Shown piece by piece: positions 12,630 through 24,500 of a DNA stretch of 64,000 bases. The DNA is from Echinometra lucunter (Eukaryota > Echinodermata > Echinoidea > Camarodonta > Echinometridae): assembly GCA_029962745.1 (NCBI GenBank), contig CM057166.1, positions 1,412,402 through 1,476,401 of the forward strand. The letters run 5' to 3'. Both the position numbers and the translations under genes were made by a program. Position 1 is the stretch's first letter. Each line of letters starts with the position of its first letter. The notes below the pieces were generated by a model. That model was not told the DNA's origin. It saw only the letters and a list, made by a program, of their open reading frames with translations, and did not search any database.

Positions 12630-15600
12630 ATTCCAAATTGCAAACTCTTTGAAAAATCAGCTACCAGCAGTTCCTATGTTTAAAATATAGGCCATCAATA
12701 AAGAGTTCGACCACAGGGTCACAGACTGAATTTTCAGTGCTTTTAACTGCTTTTCCAGAACTTACTACGTACAAACTGCAAAGTTCCATCATAAATGCAT
12801 TTTGAATCATGGGAGCTCTTTTCTTGTAAATTTCCTGCATGTAGCTACATGTACAACTCTTTTCTTAGTTTTTTTCTAGTGCCCAAAGTTTTCTGCTTTC
12901 TAAATGTAAAATTCTGCTTTCTTCTGCTTTACCAATCTCATATTCTGCTTTCTTCTGCTTTCTAAATTTCGTCATTCTAAATTTCACCAAAAGCTTAGAA
13001 AAGACTTATTTTTGGCTTGTGCATAAATTAATTTGCATACAAACTCAACCAATCTGCATTGGCTACTGAGGAAATGCACATCGGTTAATGTAAACTACAT
13101 TGTTATTGATTACTGTAACTTGTACACCATATGTTTTGATGTTCAACCAGTGAGCAACAAATTTCCATTTAATGGACAATAAATCAATTCAATTCAATTA
13201 AATCCATATCATGAACAATATCATTTTTAACTTGGAGTGAGACAAAACCCCCATCCTTTCATTCCCAACCCCAGACTACAGAAATATTTCAAGTTTGGAT
13301 ATATGTGAACCCCCCCGCCCCCCCAACCTAGACCTAACCTAAAGTAAAAGCTAGATTTTTAATACAAGGTGAGTTTTCATTTGATTTGATTAATTTCATC
13401 TATTTATTTTATCAAAATTTAAAAAAAAAACTCATTTCAGCTAAAACAGTTGATCTTCAGCAAGTCTTGAGCTTAGAAATACCATGCCCATGCCTTCACT
13501 CACTCCAATCCTGAGTGCAAATCATTCACTGCATCTGGGGATACTTTGAGTTTGACAATTGTGCAAGTGTGAAAACGCCTACGAGTTCTTGAAGATAAAC
13601 ATTCCTGGTCTTTCCTTGGGGTAGAATAAGCACAAGTTCCTCTCCTGCTTTGTCTCCTCCTGGCCATTCATGAAATTAAGGAGATAGGACCCAGTCTTGA
13701 ACTTTAAGAAATTCACCAAAATGATCCTAGGCCTTGAGAGATTAAACTATCAATCATTTATTTTTGTGAAAAAAAAAAACATATCTCATTTCATTTCTTT
13801 GGTTATCAATTCTAACTACTATTTTAAGTTTCATAAATAATATGCAATATAACTGTTTCTATACCAAATAAAGTCAAGTCAAATTGTAGAAGAACAAAAA
13901 AATGTTTGTCCTGAATGTATTCCTTACACTCCCACAGGGTTTCTTAATTACATGTGAGAATTTAAACCAGACTTCAAGCCCAAGTGTTTTATTTTCCTAG
14001 TTAATTTTGATAAGAATGGTATTTCATATGAAAAAAAATGTGATCACTTTTAAGCCCCTGTTGAATATCAATTTTAAGAAATGCTCTCACTGATAAATAC
14101 ATGTATCAGACTTTGAGAAGCTGTAAAGCATCTCTATCACTGCGCTATAGGACCCCGGCACAACAATTGCAGCACTTCGTTATGCTTGTCCCGTAAAAAA
14201 AACTCTGGTTTACATTGGTTTTTCATGTGTGCAGAGGTACTGTGTGATGCACATCAATGTTGCTGGCCCAGGGATCTTAATACATGTGAGAAGTTTAACT
14301 AGACTTCAAGCAGAATCTCAACGGCAAATACACATAAACATATAAGCAAGAATTTTTTCTAATTTTCATTTCCTCTTTTATATGCAAGACTTGACATTTT
14401 CATCAATCAGCTGTATATTTTAAAGAGGATAGAAGGAGATTATGTACTGTATATTACATGTACATGGGTTTCTAATATTACTGCAATTTAACAACTTATT
14501 ATTGCAATTTAACAACTATTTGTAGAAAGGACAGAGTATTGCCATAACAAGAAAGCTGGCATTGCAAGTGAAGGCGTTGGTCACCACTTTAATTCTTCAC
14601 ACGTACATCAAATAAGATTGGGTATGAACTAGTGGTCTTCACTACAGCATTGCATCCTATTACAATTATATCATACAGCCCAGGACATGACTGCCAAAAG
14701 GTTATACTGCTTTAAGTCTTGCCCATGAATATGGCCTACACTATATAGACAAAGGATATCACTATACATTTTTACACTTTTCTGGTCTTACATGTATATA
14801 AATGAGATATGCAAGGCACTTCCTTTACTATGTCTCTCAACCCAGGTGATGTGAATGATTTTACCATGTGTTCCTGGGGGCACAAGGGTATCACCTTATA
14901 TACATGTACATTGAAATTTTGAAAACTGTGTAGACTGTTCAAGGAGACAAGAAAAGTGGTTTTTAAAAGCAGGTGGCCTTTATGAACAGGTTTATCTAAA
15001 GAGTCCGAGATGTGCATCTGCTCACTCTGTTCTGTATATGATGATCCTTTATATGACATTTCTTTATCGAGGTTGGGAACGAGCATTTTGTGTCTTAACA
15101 GGCTGTAAAACAGGTTTGACTGTACTATAACACAGAGTTACCAAAAGTAAATGTCTTTCTTGGGAGATATTTATTGCAAATGTACAAATACACTATTCAC
15201 CAGAGTAGCATACAACAAGGCTGAAATATTACTCAACAATTGTAGGAACACTGGTGCTGAAGATGCAGTACAGGCCCTGGATGTCTGCTGCTGTATTATT
15301 CACAAAGCAAGTATTAGAAGTATCATTGTAATCATTACTGACAACTCCACAACTAAAACTTTACCAAAGAAAGTGCTTGGGGTTCATTAGAAAACAGAGA
15401 TATTTATCAGGTGGATAGAATATTGTCATGGCAACCAGACATAGCTCTTTAATGCAGAACAAACATTACAGAAATGTCACTTCTTTTATAAGATTACCAG
15501 AAGTGATGTGGGAGGGGAAAATAGCATGAATTTTTCTTGTTATTGCCTGAGGAATATGATTTTGACAAGCATTTCAGTGGGAAAGACAAACCCTGGGGAT

Positions 15601-17689
15601 TTTTTTTTCAAGTCATACAATTTTCTTTTCTCCATTACTACAACTACTACAGACACATGTACTACATTATTCCTTATCATTTCATCTTCAATTATTTGTC
15701 CTTTGTCCTATTCTTGCCTCCCCTACATGTATTTACTGTTTTTATTTCTCTTTATTTTTTAAAACATTTATTCAACATAATCTTCAAAGTATCATAGATT
15801 CTTATTCACCTATTGTAAGGGAATCAATAAGAAATACACACTTGGCTTTTTAAATAGAGCCCCTCGTATTTCACCACAAATGTACAAGAGAGGATATTAA
15901 AATATGGACATTGTAATGGTTGATCAAACCATGAAATGACAACCCTTTTTGATACCTTGATACTTAACAAAATCTATAAGCTATAATATATTTTTTAATC
16001 CTGAAAAATATTTCTAAATCTAGAGAGCAAAACAATTAACTATTCAGACATAATTTTCAGTGTACTAACTACATGTTTGCAGGCACTACACAATCAAGAA
16101 AATCATTAACCGATATCATCTGAATTAAATCACCACAAATTCATTACTTGACCATTATGTATTAACAATCTGCGACTAACCACTGCAGTAGAATTGATCA
16201 TTCCATCTATCATTAAGCTCAGATTGAAATTAAGCACAGCACAGAAACCCCCCCCCCCCCCCCTTTCATCAATAGTGCCTTTAAATAGTATCATCGATCA
16301 ACTGACACCTTTGTTACAACCAATGCCCTTGAAAAGGGCGACTAACCTCCTGAATTCATATTTCAGAGCAATGAAATGTTTAGAGGAAGAAGGTTATTAG
16401 TAGATATAATTTCACATGCAGTAAATGCCTTTCTGGCTATCAAATGGTGATACTGCAGGGGGTACAATACCTTGTCAAAAATAGCATCTCTTCATTGAAA
16501 GTTATAATCACTTTTTGGCGCTCATCCAAATGTTTGCTTTTCGCTTGCTGCACACGTTTGAATCTGATCATGGCACCTTAGTTATTAGTCTTCGTCAATG
16601 ATTGCACCATTTGTGTTGCTACAAACATACTTTGATGTTTGGTTAATCATCAGGACCTATTAGTTTAACCTACATATATTAATCACATTCCCATAAGAAG
16701 ATTCACAAGCTTTATTAGTTTTCACTTCCAAACATCATCGATCGATTTTGTGATGTTGAGATCAGTACCATACCATTATGCACTACCAGTACATTCAAAG
16801 GATCAATCAAAAGGTTGTATGAGGATTTTACTTAAATTAAAAAAACAAAACACATGGGCTGCCAAGGGTAATAAGTGTGTTGACGAGAGCTTATAGATTA
16901 TGAATCAAAGGTGGAGGCGATGATAATATTACTTTGGTTTTATCAAAAACAAAAACTTGAGATAAGCACAACTGGAAGAAAATCAAATCTGGAATAAGAA
17001 AAGTTATGAAGTTTTAGAGTTGTCAATAAAATGCAAACTGGCAATATTGTGATTTAGCATCTTGCTAGCGCTGTACTGAATATTTCACCCATTTCCAGGA
17101 TTCCAACGTACGCTTCAGTCAAGGTTGTCTGTGAAAAGATCTTTTTTTTTGGGGGGGGGGGGGGGCTTAGAGTGGGTATGTAAATAAGTACCAATGAGAC
17201 ATGAGTATAAAAATTCAAACCTTTTCTTCAGCAAAATTGAAATCTATGAAATCATCAGTGTGGGACAAAGAGGTACTTGCCAGCTACATGTATTTATCAC
17301 AGTTTGCCCATCTGTTTTTGATAGAATGTAAATTCAAAACTCATCCTTTATTAAAAGAAATTTCTAGACTTTCACTATGTCAGAGTATCATAGATGAACC
17401 GGATCCTACTCTAATTCCCTATTAATGTCAAACTTAATTGCAGTTTTAATAGCATCTAAGAATATACAACTGCTTTCGAGCTTCAGTTTCATACCTGAAT
17501 GGTTGATTGACCTAAGTAATAAGGCATGCATACATATCACTACTACATACAATGCACAAAAATTTTGTAAAAATTAATGAATTAGAAATAAAATCAATAT
17601 TGATTGATATAAATGAAGTTCAATAAATACATGTAAAATACACAACCAATTTTCATTATGATTGATAAAACCAGCAACTTGTCTGTATA
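12630..17689. other. Non-coding stretch, no gene supported
   Basis: No gene is supported. Segments ending AATAAATCAATTCAATTCAA (near 13180) and AATAAAGTCAAGTCAAA (near 13866) look like 3' ends of short retroelement fragments. An open frame at 14772-15086 on the - strand (104 codons) has no recognisable domain or splice context. Poly-C and poly-G runs lie near 16250 and 17150. Confidence 0.45.
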
Positions 17690-18189
17690 NNNNNNNNNNN
17701 NNNNNNNNNNNNNNNNNNNNNNNNNNNNNNNNNNNNNNNNNNNNNNNNNNNNNNNNNNNNNNNNNNNNNNNNNNNNNNNNNNNNNNNNNNNNNNNNNNNN
17801 NNNNNNNNNNNNNNNNNNNNNNNNNNNNNNNNNNNNNNNNNNNNNNNNNNNNNNNNNNNNNNNNNNNNNNNNNNNNNNNNNNNNNNNNNNNNNNNNNNNN
17901 NNNNNNNNNNNNNNNNNNNNNNNNNNNNNNNNNNNNNNNNNNNNNNNNNNNNNNNNNNNNNNNNNNNNNNNNNNNNNNNNNNNNNNNNNNNNNNNNNNNN
18001 NNNNNNNNNNNNNNNNNNNNNNNNNNNNNNNNNNNNNNNNNNNNNNNNNNNNNNNNNNNNNNNNNNNNNNNNNNNNNNNNNNNNNNNNNNNNNNNNNNNN
18101 NNNNNNNNNNNNNNNNNNNNNNNNNNNNNNNNNNNNNNNNNNNNNNNNNNNNNNNNNNNNNNNNNNNNNNNNNNNNNNNNNNNNNNNNN
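17690..18189. other. Assembly gap (500 N)
   Basis: Exactly 500 N. The size is probably a placeholder. Upstream exons of the + strand gene could lie here or further left. Confidence 1.
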
Positions 18190-18273
18190 GTAGCATTATT
18201 AGCATTTAGATAGCATAATGTGCATATAGGTCTTTTGTATCATATACATGTAAATCTTGAAAGTTTTAAGTTC

Positions 18274-18853
18274 TTAAAGCATTGGCTAACTTTGTGAGCA
18301 GGCGATTTAAAACAATTCTCAAATTAGGATGAAACATGTGTATCAGTACTTGTAGTTGAACTCAAAACCCCATGATTTGGAATGAAAAACTCCCGGGGGG
18401 GGGGGGGGGGCACTCGACCCCAAAAGTGACGGGAATGTGCCGTGGGCGAGACAAAAAGGGGGTCGTCAAAGCGGCACGTCCCTGTACCACCAATATATGT
18501 GAGTGCCCCTCCCCCCCGGGGAGAAACTGTTAGTAAGATGCAAACTCCGATTTTATTATTTTTTGGTCTCAGAGACAGTAAATAAGAGGACCGTTTTGCT
18601 CGAGTTCAAAAAGACCGTTATCTCCCTCCCTCCGCATGATACACCAATACGCACAGTACGGTCCCATAAGCCATGCGCGCATACGCACTCCTTGAGTCTA
18701 GCCTGTGCAACCGACCCTTCACATTTCTAATATTTAAAAATACTTCCTGTGGATATTATACTTTGAAACTTTCAGACTGGTATTTTTACACTATAACCCT
18801 TATGTATACCATTTTCAAGTACAATGTATAACAATGTTAAACAATGCCTTTAA
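18274..18853 (+). mobile_element. TTAA MITE family A, copy 3
   Basis: Starts TTAAAGCATTGGCTAAC and ends in ACAATGCCTTTAA, colinear with 5072-5624. It contains a nested GC-rich element at 18392-18523 that the other copies lack. Confidence 0.85.
18392..18523. mobile_element. Small GC-rich element nested in MITE A
   Basis: The ends are CCCGGGGGG and CCCCCCCGGGGAG, with GCACTC/GAGTGC inside each end. AAACT flanks it at 18387-18391 and 18524-18528. Its absence from the copies at 5072 and 12086 shows it inserted after MITE A. The family is not recognised. Confidence 0.7.
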
Positions 18854-19319
18854 GGTACTGTATAAGCTGAAATTTTCGCGGTGGTTTAATTTTCGCTAAT
18901 TTCGCGATGATGTCCTCGCCAAAATTTCCACAGTAAGATGCCTACATACTTGTATAGAAATATGTTTCAAAACGTGAAAATAATAACTCGCTAATATGTC
19001 AAACTTGTCTCAAATCGCTAAAATATCTGTATGCTAAAATATTGGCTTATACAAGTACATGTACATGTAGGTCAGTATAATGAACAGATTATTTGTAGTG
19101 TTTAGCCTTGGATATGAACCCATGATTTAGGACAGTAAACATGAGTGATAATAAAAATCCTTTCTCACTGAACAAAGAACATTCATGAACTCTATTATTC
19201 TATTCAGATACACACATACAAAAAAAATGTAGCCAGCAATGCATGAATACATTCATTTATTGACATACCCTTGAACGGTACAACAGATAATATATTAGTG
19301 CTATTAGGTTGATGTAAAG

Positions 19320-19707
19320 TAATACCATGTTTACACAGTGACTCGGCTCGAGTGTTGAATCCTCAAGCAGGGTCGAACACTACGAAGAAGGCAACTGTGA
19401 TCGTGTTTATACGGAAACAAAAAAGGCGAGTTCAACACGGCCCGCCGATCACAAACGGAAGAAGAATTGTGATGACAATGATCTCGGTCAGTGGGTTTGA
19501 CACGGCTTTCTGTTTACACACGAAAAAATAGACGAGTCTGACTCGGCTCACGGATTGAAACCTACAATTCTGGCAGATCAGAAAAGCGGTGTTCAACACG
19601 GCTCTCGCGGGTCACACTAATCCCGTTTACATGACATAAAATTGCCGTGTTGAGCATGGGTCGCATGTCGAACCCCCGAGCCGAGTCACTGTGTAAACAC
19701 GGTATTA
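19320..19707 (+). mobile_element. MITE family B, complete copy
   Basis: The ends TAATACCATGTTTACACAGT and its inverted partner ACTGTGTAAACACGGTATTA frame a CG-containing interior with several GTTCAACACGG/GTTTGACACGG motifs. A truncated relative is at 8565-8842. No coding capacity is seen. Confidence 0.8.
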
Positions 19708-20984
19708 GATTAGGGCTTACCGGTACTCCATTTGTTTCCAGCAACATTTTTCTGATGTACTTTGGGGAATTCCTCAAGCAGCATGTGACTTACTCATTCA
19801 CAAAGACCCATTCATAGTCTGAACACAGTGAGCAGAATTCACTAAAGAGGTTTAGATTCAAGCCATGGTTTATACATGTATACCAATAAAATAAGTATGA
19901 ATAAAAGTAATTGAAATAAGGATAAATAAGCTTAGATATGCAAGTAAGCGTATAAAAGCACATTGCTACCTGGACAAGAGGACATGCATGTTTTATGCTT
20001 TTGGAGATTTAAACCATGGTTTGAATGTAAACCACTTTTGGTGAATTTACCAACATCATATATGTACATGTAGTGTTACAGTAGAAAATTGTTCAAAACA
20101 ACTACCATACACACTGTACATCATTTGTATTGAAGCAACAGCAGGGCTATCATCTTTGTGTTTGATCACTTGTAAATGGGCCTCATTTAGAACCAGACTA
20201 TACCACCATGATGAACATGTAATTTAATACATTATCACCTACTTCAAAATATGTATACATCATGTAATAGAATATTTATTACATTGCACTTTACACTTTT
20301 TAGTCATGTGACTATCCTAAAATTGTAGATTACAATAAACATAAAAATTAATGAGTTTACATGTATCTTGGAAAATGTAAGACAGTAAGCAATGCATGTA
20401 TACAATGGATTTTAAACAAAGCTTTCAAGAGCCCCTTAAGTAGCCAACTACTTAAGTTTAATGCTGCAAGGAAACTTTAGTTTTTATTTGTTTTCTCTGG
20501 TTTTGGCATTTGTTTATTTTCTTTTGTGTGTATATATGTGTTTTTTTTAGCTGTTTCTGCTGTCATCTTGAAAGTCTTCATGTTTTAGGGAGCTGTGGAA
20601 ATACCTGAATAATTTTGTGTCATGTAATTTGAATTGTTGTTGTTGAATTGGGTTTTTACAGATGTGTATCATCAAATATGATTATTTATGTCTGGGACCA
20701 ACCTTTAACGTCACCAAAAGTGTCGAAAGTGGATACTTTTTTATAGTCTCTTTTTATTACTTCTAAACTAACAGAAATTGAGAGTCATCTAAACTTGTTC
20801 TTTCTCTCATTTCATTGAAGATCAAGCATTAAGGCTTGTTCAGATATCCAGCAGAAGACCACCACAGAAAACTCTCACAGTGTTCACACATGGCAGTATG
20901 AACCATGCCTCTCATGATAATGAAAGCATGTCAACTAGTCAGTGCTCAAAAATAAAAAGGAATTTTGCCATTTACAATGGAAAA
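19708..20984. other. Non-coding stretch, no exon seen
   Basis: AT-rich, rich in ACATGTA. I looked here for the missing upstream exon of the CCDC50-like gene and found no coiled-coil-like coding segment. Confidence 0.4.
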
Positions 20985-20985
20985 G

Positions 20986-21404
20986 AGAGATTGGAATAAG
21001 CTTCCTGACCAGCTTCAGGGGAGGGGGGGGGGGGGGGGGGGAGGGGGGAGCACTGACAGCTTCGGGAGAGCCTCGAAAACTTATTTGTTTTCAAGAATTT
21101 CATAGGGTTATCATATGTGCATTGTCCGTGCACTAGTTGGTATTTTGGTTATACATGCAGGTGGCTCCTTTTTCTGTTAATTTTGTAATACTGCTAGCTT
21201 ATTGTATATACGTGTAATCATTGATGAATTACTTTACTGTCCTCGTAATTACTTTCTCGTTTTTCATTTGCTTAATTGCTATGATATTTATATCATGTTG
21301 TCTGTACTTTTTTTCACCAGTAATTGTAAAGCGCATGGAGAATTACTCCAGATATTATGCACTTAATAAGTATTCCCTATTATTATTATTTATTAATATT
21401 TCTT
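20986..21404 (+). mobile_element. LINE 3' end (dead), with RT-ORF C-terminus and tail
   Basis: In one frame from 20986 to 21105 the sequence reads RDWNKLPDQLQ, then a Gly run from a poly-G tract, then STDSFGRASKTYLFSRIS and a stop. This W-N-x-L-P ... S-F-x-R-x-x-K-T-Y-L-F pattern is the usual C-terminus of CR1/L2/Jockey-type LINE ORF2. About 215 bases further on, GTAAAGCGCATGGAGA (near 21328) and an ATT-rich tail form a typical LINE/SINE 3' tail. The tail ends about 20 bases before the splice acceptor of the exon at 21426, so the retroelement supplies the upstream edge of that intron. Confidence 0.7.
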
Positions 21405-21425
21405 CTTTTTCTCATTTTCTTTCAG

Positions 21426-21564
21426 ACATCAACCATTATAGTGGTAACATTAGTAGAAGAAGAACAGTAAGAGAAGATAGAGAGGTTGCTAAAGATGTTG
21501 CAAGAGAAGTTACTCTGGAAGCCTTCAGAGAGGAGCATGAGATTGCTGAAAGGAATAGAAAATT
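21426..21564 (+). CDS. CCDC50: CCDC50-like exon a (first visible)
   Basis: The acceptor TTTTCTTTCAG precedes the exon and the donor is GTGAGT. It enters in phase 1 (first two bases complete a codon) and leaves after two bases of a Leu codon. It encodes INHYSGNISRRRTVRED and a charged helix with REVAKDVAREVTLEAF and HEIAERN, a predicted coiled coil with Ala at MIU-like spacing. The upstream exon that supplies the first base of its first codon was not found. It may lie in the gap at 17690-18189 or left of the window. The long open frame upstream of the acceptor is intron and LINE sequence. Confidence 0.8.
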
Positions 21565-24500
21565 GTGAGTAGATTTTACTTCAGTTCAGTTCAAACTTGG
21601 ACTGAAATTCATTGTATATAATGAATAGGGTTTTTTTTTAGTCTCTCCCTTGCGCAGTATGAACGTCATGCAGGCTTTCCGCTTCGTGTTGACGTTGCGT
21701 TGTGCTGGACTCATCTATAGTAGAGTAGAGGTCGGGGCCCTAAGCGCGCGTTGCGAATAATTCCCGCCTACTTATACGACGTACGGATATGAGAGCATTC
21801 AGACATGAATTTACATCGTATACATGGAGGGTAATCGTACGAAACGATGCCCAAACCATCGTTTCGATATACGTCGTATGTTGAAACGACGTATCAATAT
21901 GAGAGCATTCAGACGCGAAAAAACGTCCTATATCCATACGTCGTATATCTATACGTTGTATATCAATACGAGAACTCTCTCGTCTGAAAGCGGGGTTAGA
22001 AATGCAAGTTTTTCTCCCTGATAAAGATACAGACATGTAATCATATGTATATGACCCAGAAAGATATTTCATATCATGTTGAACTATGAAGCAAAGAATT
22101 AAAAGGCAAAATTTTACTATAAATTCATAAATGGCAATTTTTTTAAAAATATGGTTGTATGGATGTGGTTTAAAAGAACTATTTCTAAGAGACTCATTGT
22201 CAAAGTTTCTTGAATCGGGCAGGAATGTTAGACTTTGAATTCATTCATAATAGGATTTACATGTACATTGTGAAACCTGAATACAATATTCATGTGGGAA
22301 GTTTTATGCAAGTTTAAAGGTATTAGGTCATTTTTACATACATCAGTAGTTTTTCATGTAACTTCAAATGGTCCCATCTATACCTACATACACCCATACG
22401 TGACAGGAATTATTTAAAGCCTAATTTGATCAGCTTTTATTCTTCAAATTGGCAACACCAACATTTTTATTTTATTGCTACATTTTGTTTATAAAACATC
22501 ATGTATCAGAAATGAATATAAATTGACAAAAATTATGATGATAAGTCAAAAAGTTGCCAATTTTAAACTTTCTATCACATTGCCAATTTAAGGATTTTAA
22601 TGCTTATTTTCCTTTAAAAAAATTTCAGCATCAAACAATGAATATTGATGCAACCAAATGGGCACAGTTTGTGTAGAATTTTTTGCTCTTTCTGCTCATG
22701 TATTTGGTATGATGTTTAGGGCTTTGCATTAAAAGATATTAGGCCAAACCACAAAATGTGGACCTCTGTCATGAATGGGTTAAAGTACTTGCTGTAAAAC
22801 ATGTACATCATATGAACATGTAGCTCTGTAGATTGGACCACAAGTAATCAAGGATATTTCTGAAAATTTCCTAGAAATAGACATGGTGATTTTTTTTTTT
22901 TCTTCAGTCATACATGTATGTTTGCATAGAAAGAATTTAGAGAAGCTTGTAGTATCATAGTTAGAAAGGTTCTAAAGCAGCTGCATAGCAGAATAAAACA
23001 AATAGCACTGTGTTTTTAAACAAATGCTAAAAATTGTTAGGTAATGGTAATTTTTCTATTTTTTTTAAGGTAATGATAAGTTTTCTGTAGTAAGGGTCTT
23101 ATTTCTCATTTTGAGGGATAGATGTCAAATCTAGTTTGGTGTACATTGTACATGTTCACATGTACATGTACCTTTAAATGAGGAAGAGGGTGTTTTCTGG
23201 GTTGCAATAAATTGGATCTTTTGTTAAAAAATTGACAATAATTTGACAAAACATGCCATCCATGAATGCATCTTACATGTATGTATTCTCTGTACTGAAT
23301 ACACTATACATGTACATGTATTTTCCACTGGTTATAAGTGACAGGTGTGGTTTTCTTTGCAAGAGCTTCACTGTGCTAGAACTGTGATTTTTTAGTCTGG
23401 TAGTAAACCTTATCTACAATAATCATGGCAGAAATCTGGTGAGTGGTGTCACGATAGGTTTGGAAATTTTTGTGAATGGAGAGATATATTTGCCCACTGT
23501 CTAGGTTTGATTACTACAGATATACTTCAAGATGTTCAGGTATTCTGTGCCAGGTTGAATGTGCGACTATAAGAAAGAAGATTAGAACATTTTTCATTAG
23601 CATGTTAATCATTTCCTTGGTACCATGACATTTGCTCTGGAGATAGATGTTCTGGTTTTGTTTCCTTAACCCATTTGTGACAGGAATTATTTAAAGCCTA
23701 ATTTGATCAGCTTTTATTCTTCAAATTGGCAACACAAACATTTTTATTCTATTGCTTCATTTTTCTTATAAACGTCGTGTATCTGAAATGAATATAAATT
23801 TGACAGAAATTATGATGAGAAGTCAAAAAGTTGTCAATTTGCATGGGAAAACGGTAATTTTAAACCTTCTATCACATTGCCAATTTAATGATTTTAATGC
23901 TTATTTTACTTTAAAAAAATTTCAGCATCAAACAACGAATATTGACGCAACCAAAATGGGCACAGTTTGTGTAGAATTTTTTGCTCTTTCTGCTCATGTA
24001 TTTGGTATGATTTTTAGGGCTTTGCATCAAAAGATATTAGGCCAAACCACAAAATGTGGACCTCTGTCACGAATGGGTTAAAGATGTAAAGTATATGGTT
24101 AAAGTTAGGGTTTCACATGGATTTAGATTATGGTTAGGGAGAGGTATATAGTCAAGTTTTGAAGTTAAGAATATGGTTAGTGTTATAAATTGACTATGGC
24201 GCAGTCTGCTGCATAAATAAGGATAATATCTGTTTTTTTAACCAGTAGCGTATCCTGCTGATGTCGCATTGTGGCAATAGCATTGCATTTCAGAAGAATG
24301 TAGTCGAAAAGAGAATTATTTATCATGCCATAGATCAATTTTTTTGATCAACAAACCGTAAACAGTCAAACAATAATTTTTTCACTAAAACAATAAACGT
24401 TTTGCCCAACACGCTGTTGGAACCAAAAACTCAAATGTTAATGTGTTTCATACATTGATCATACATGTATGTACTCTGCAGTCTAATGATTATCTTTTTT

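Noticed and set aside
14772..15086. 104-codon - strand frame
   Set aside because: There is no recognisable domain, no splice or promoter context, and composition like the surrounding DNA. A real exon cannot be excluded without transcript data.
17594..18213. Long frames across the first N gap
   Set aside because: They consist almost wholly of N. The same applies to frames across 50937-51586, except for the short - strand end kept as a weak candidate.
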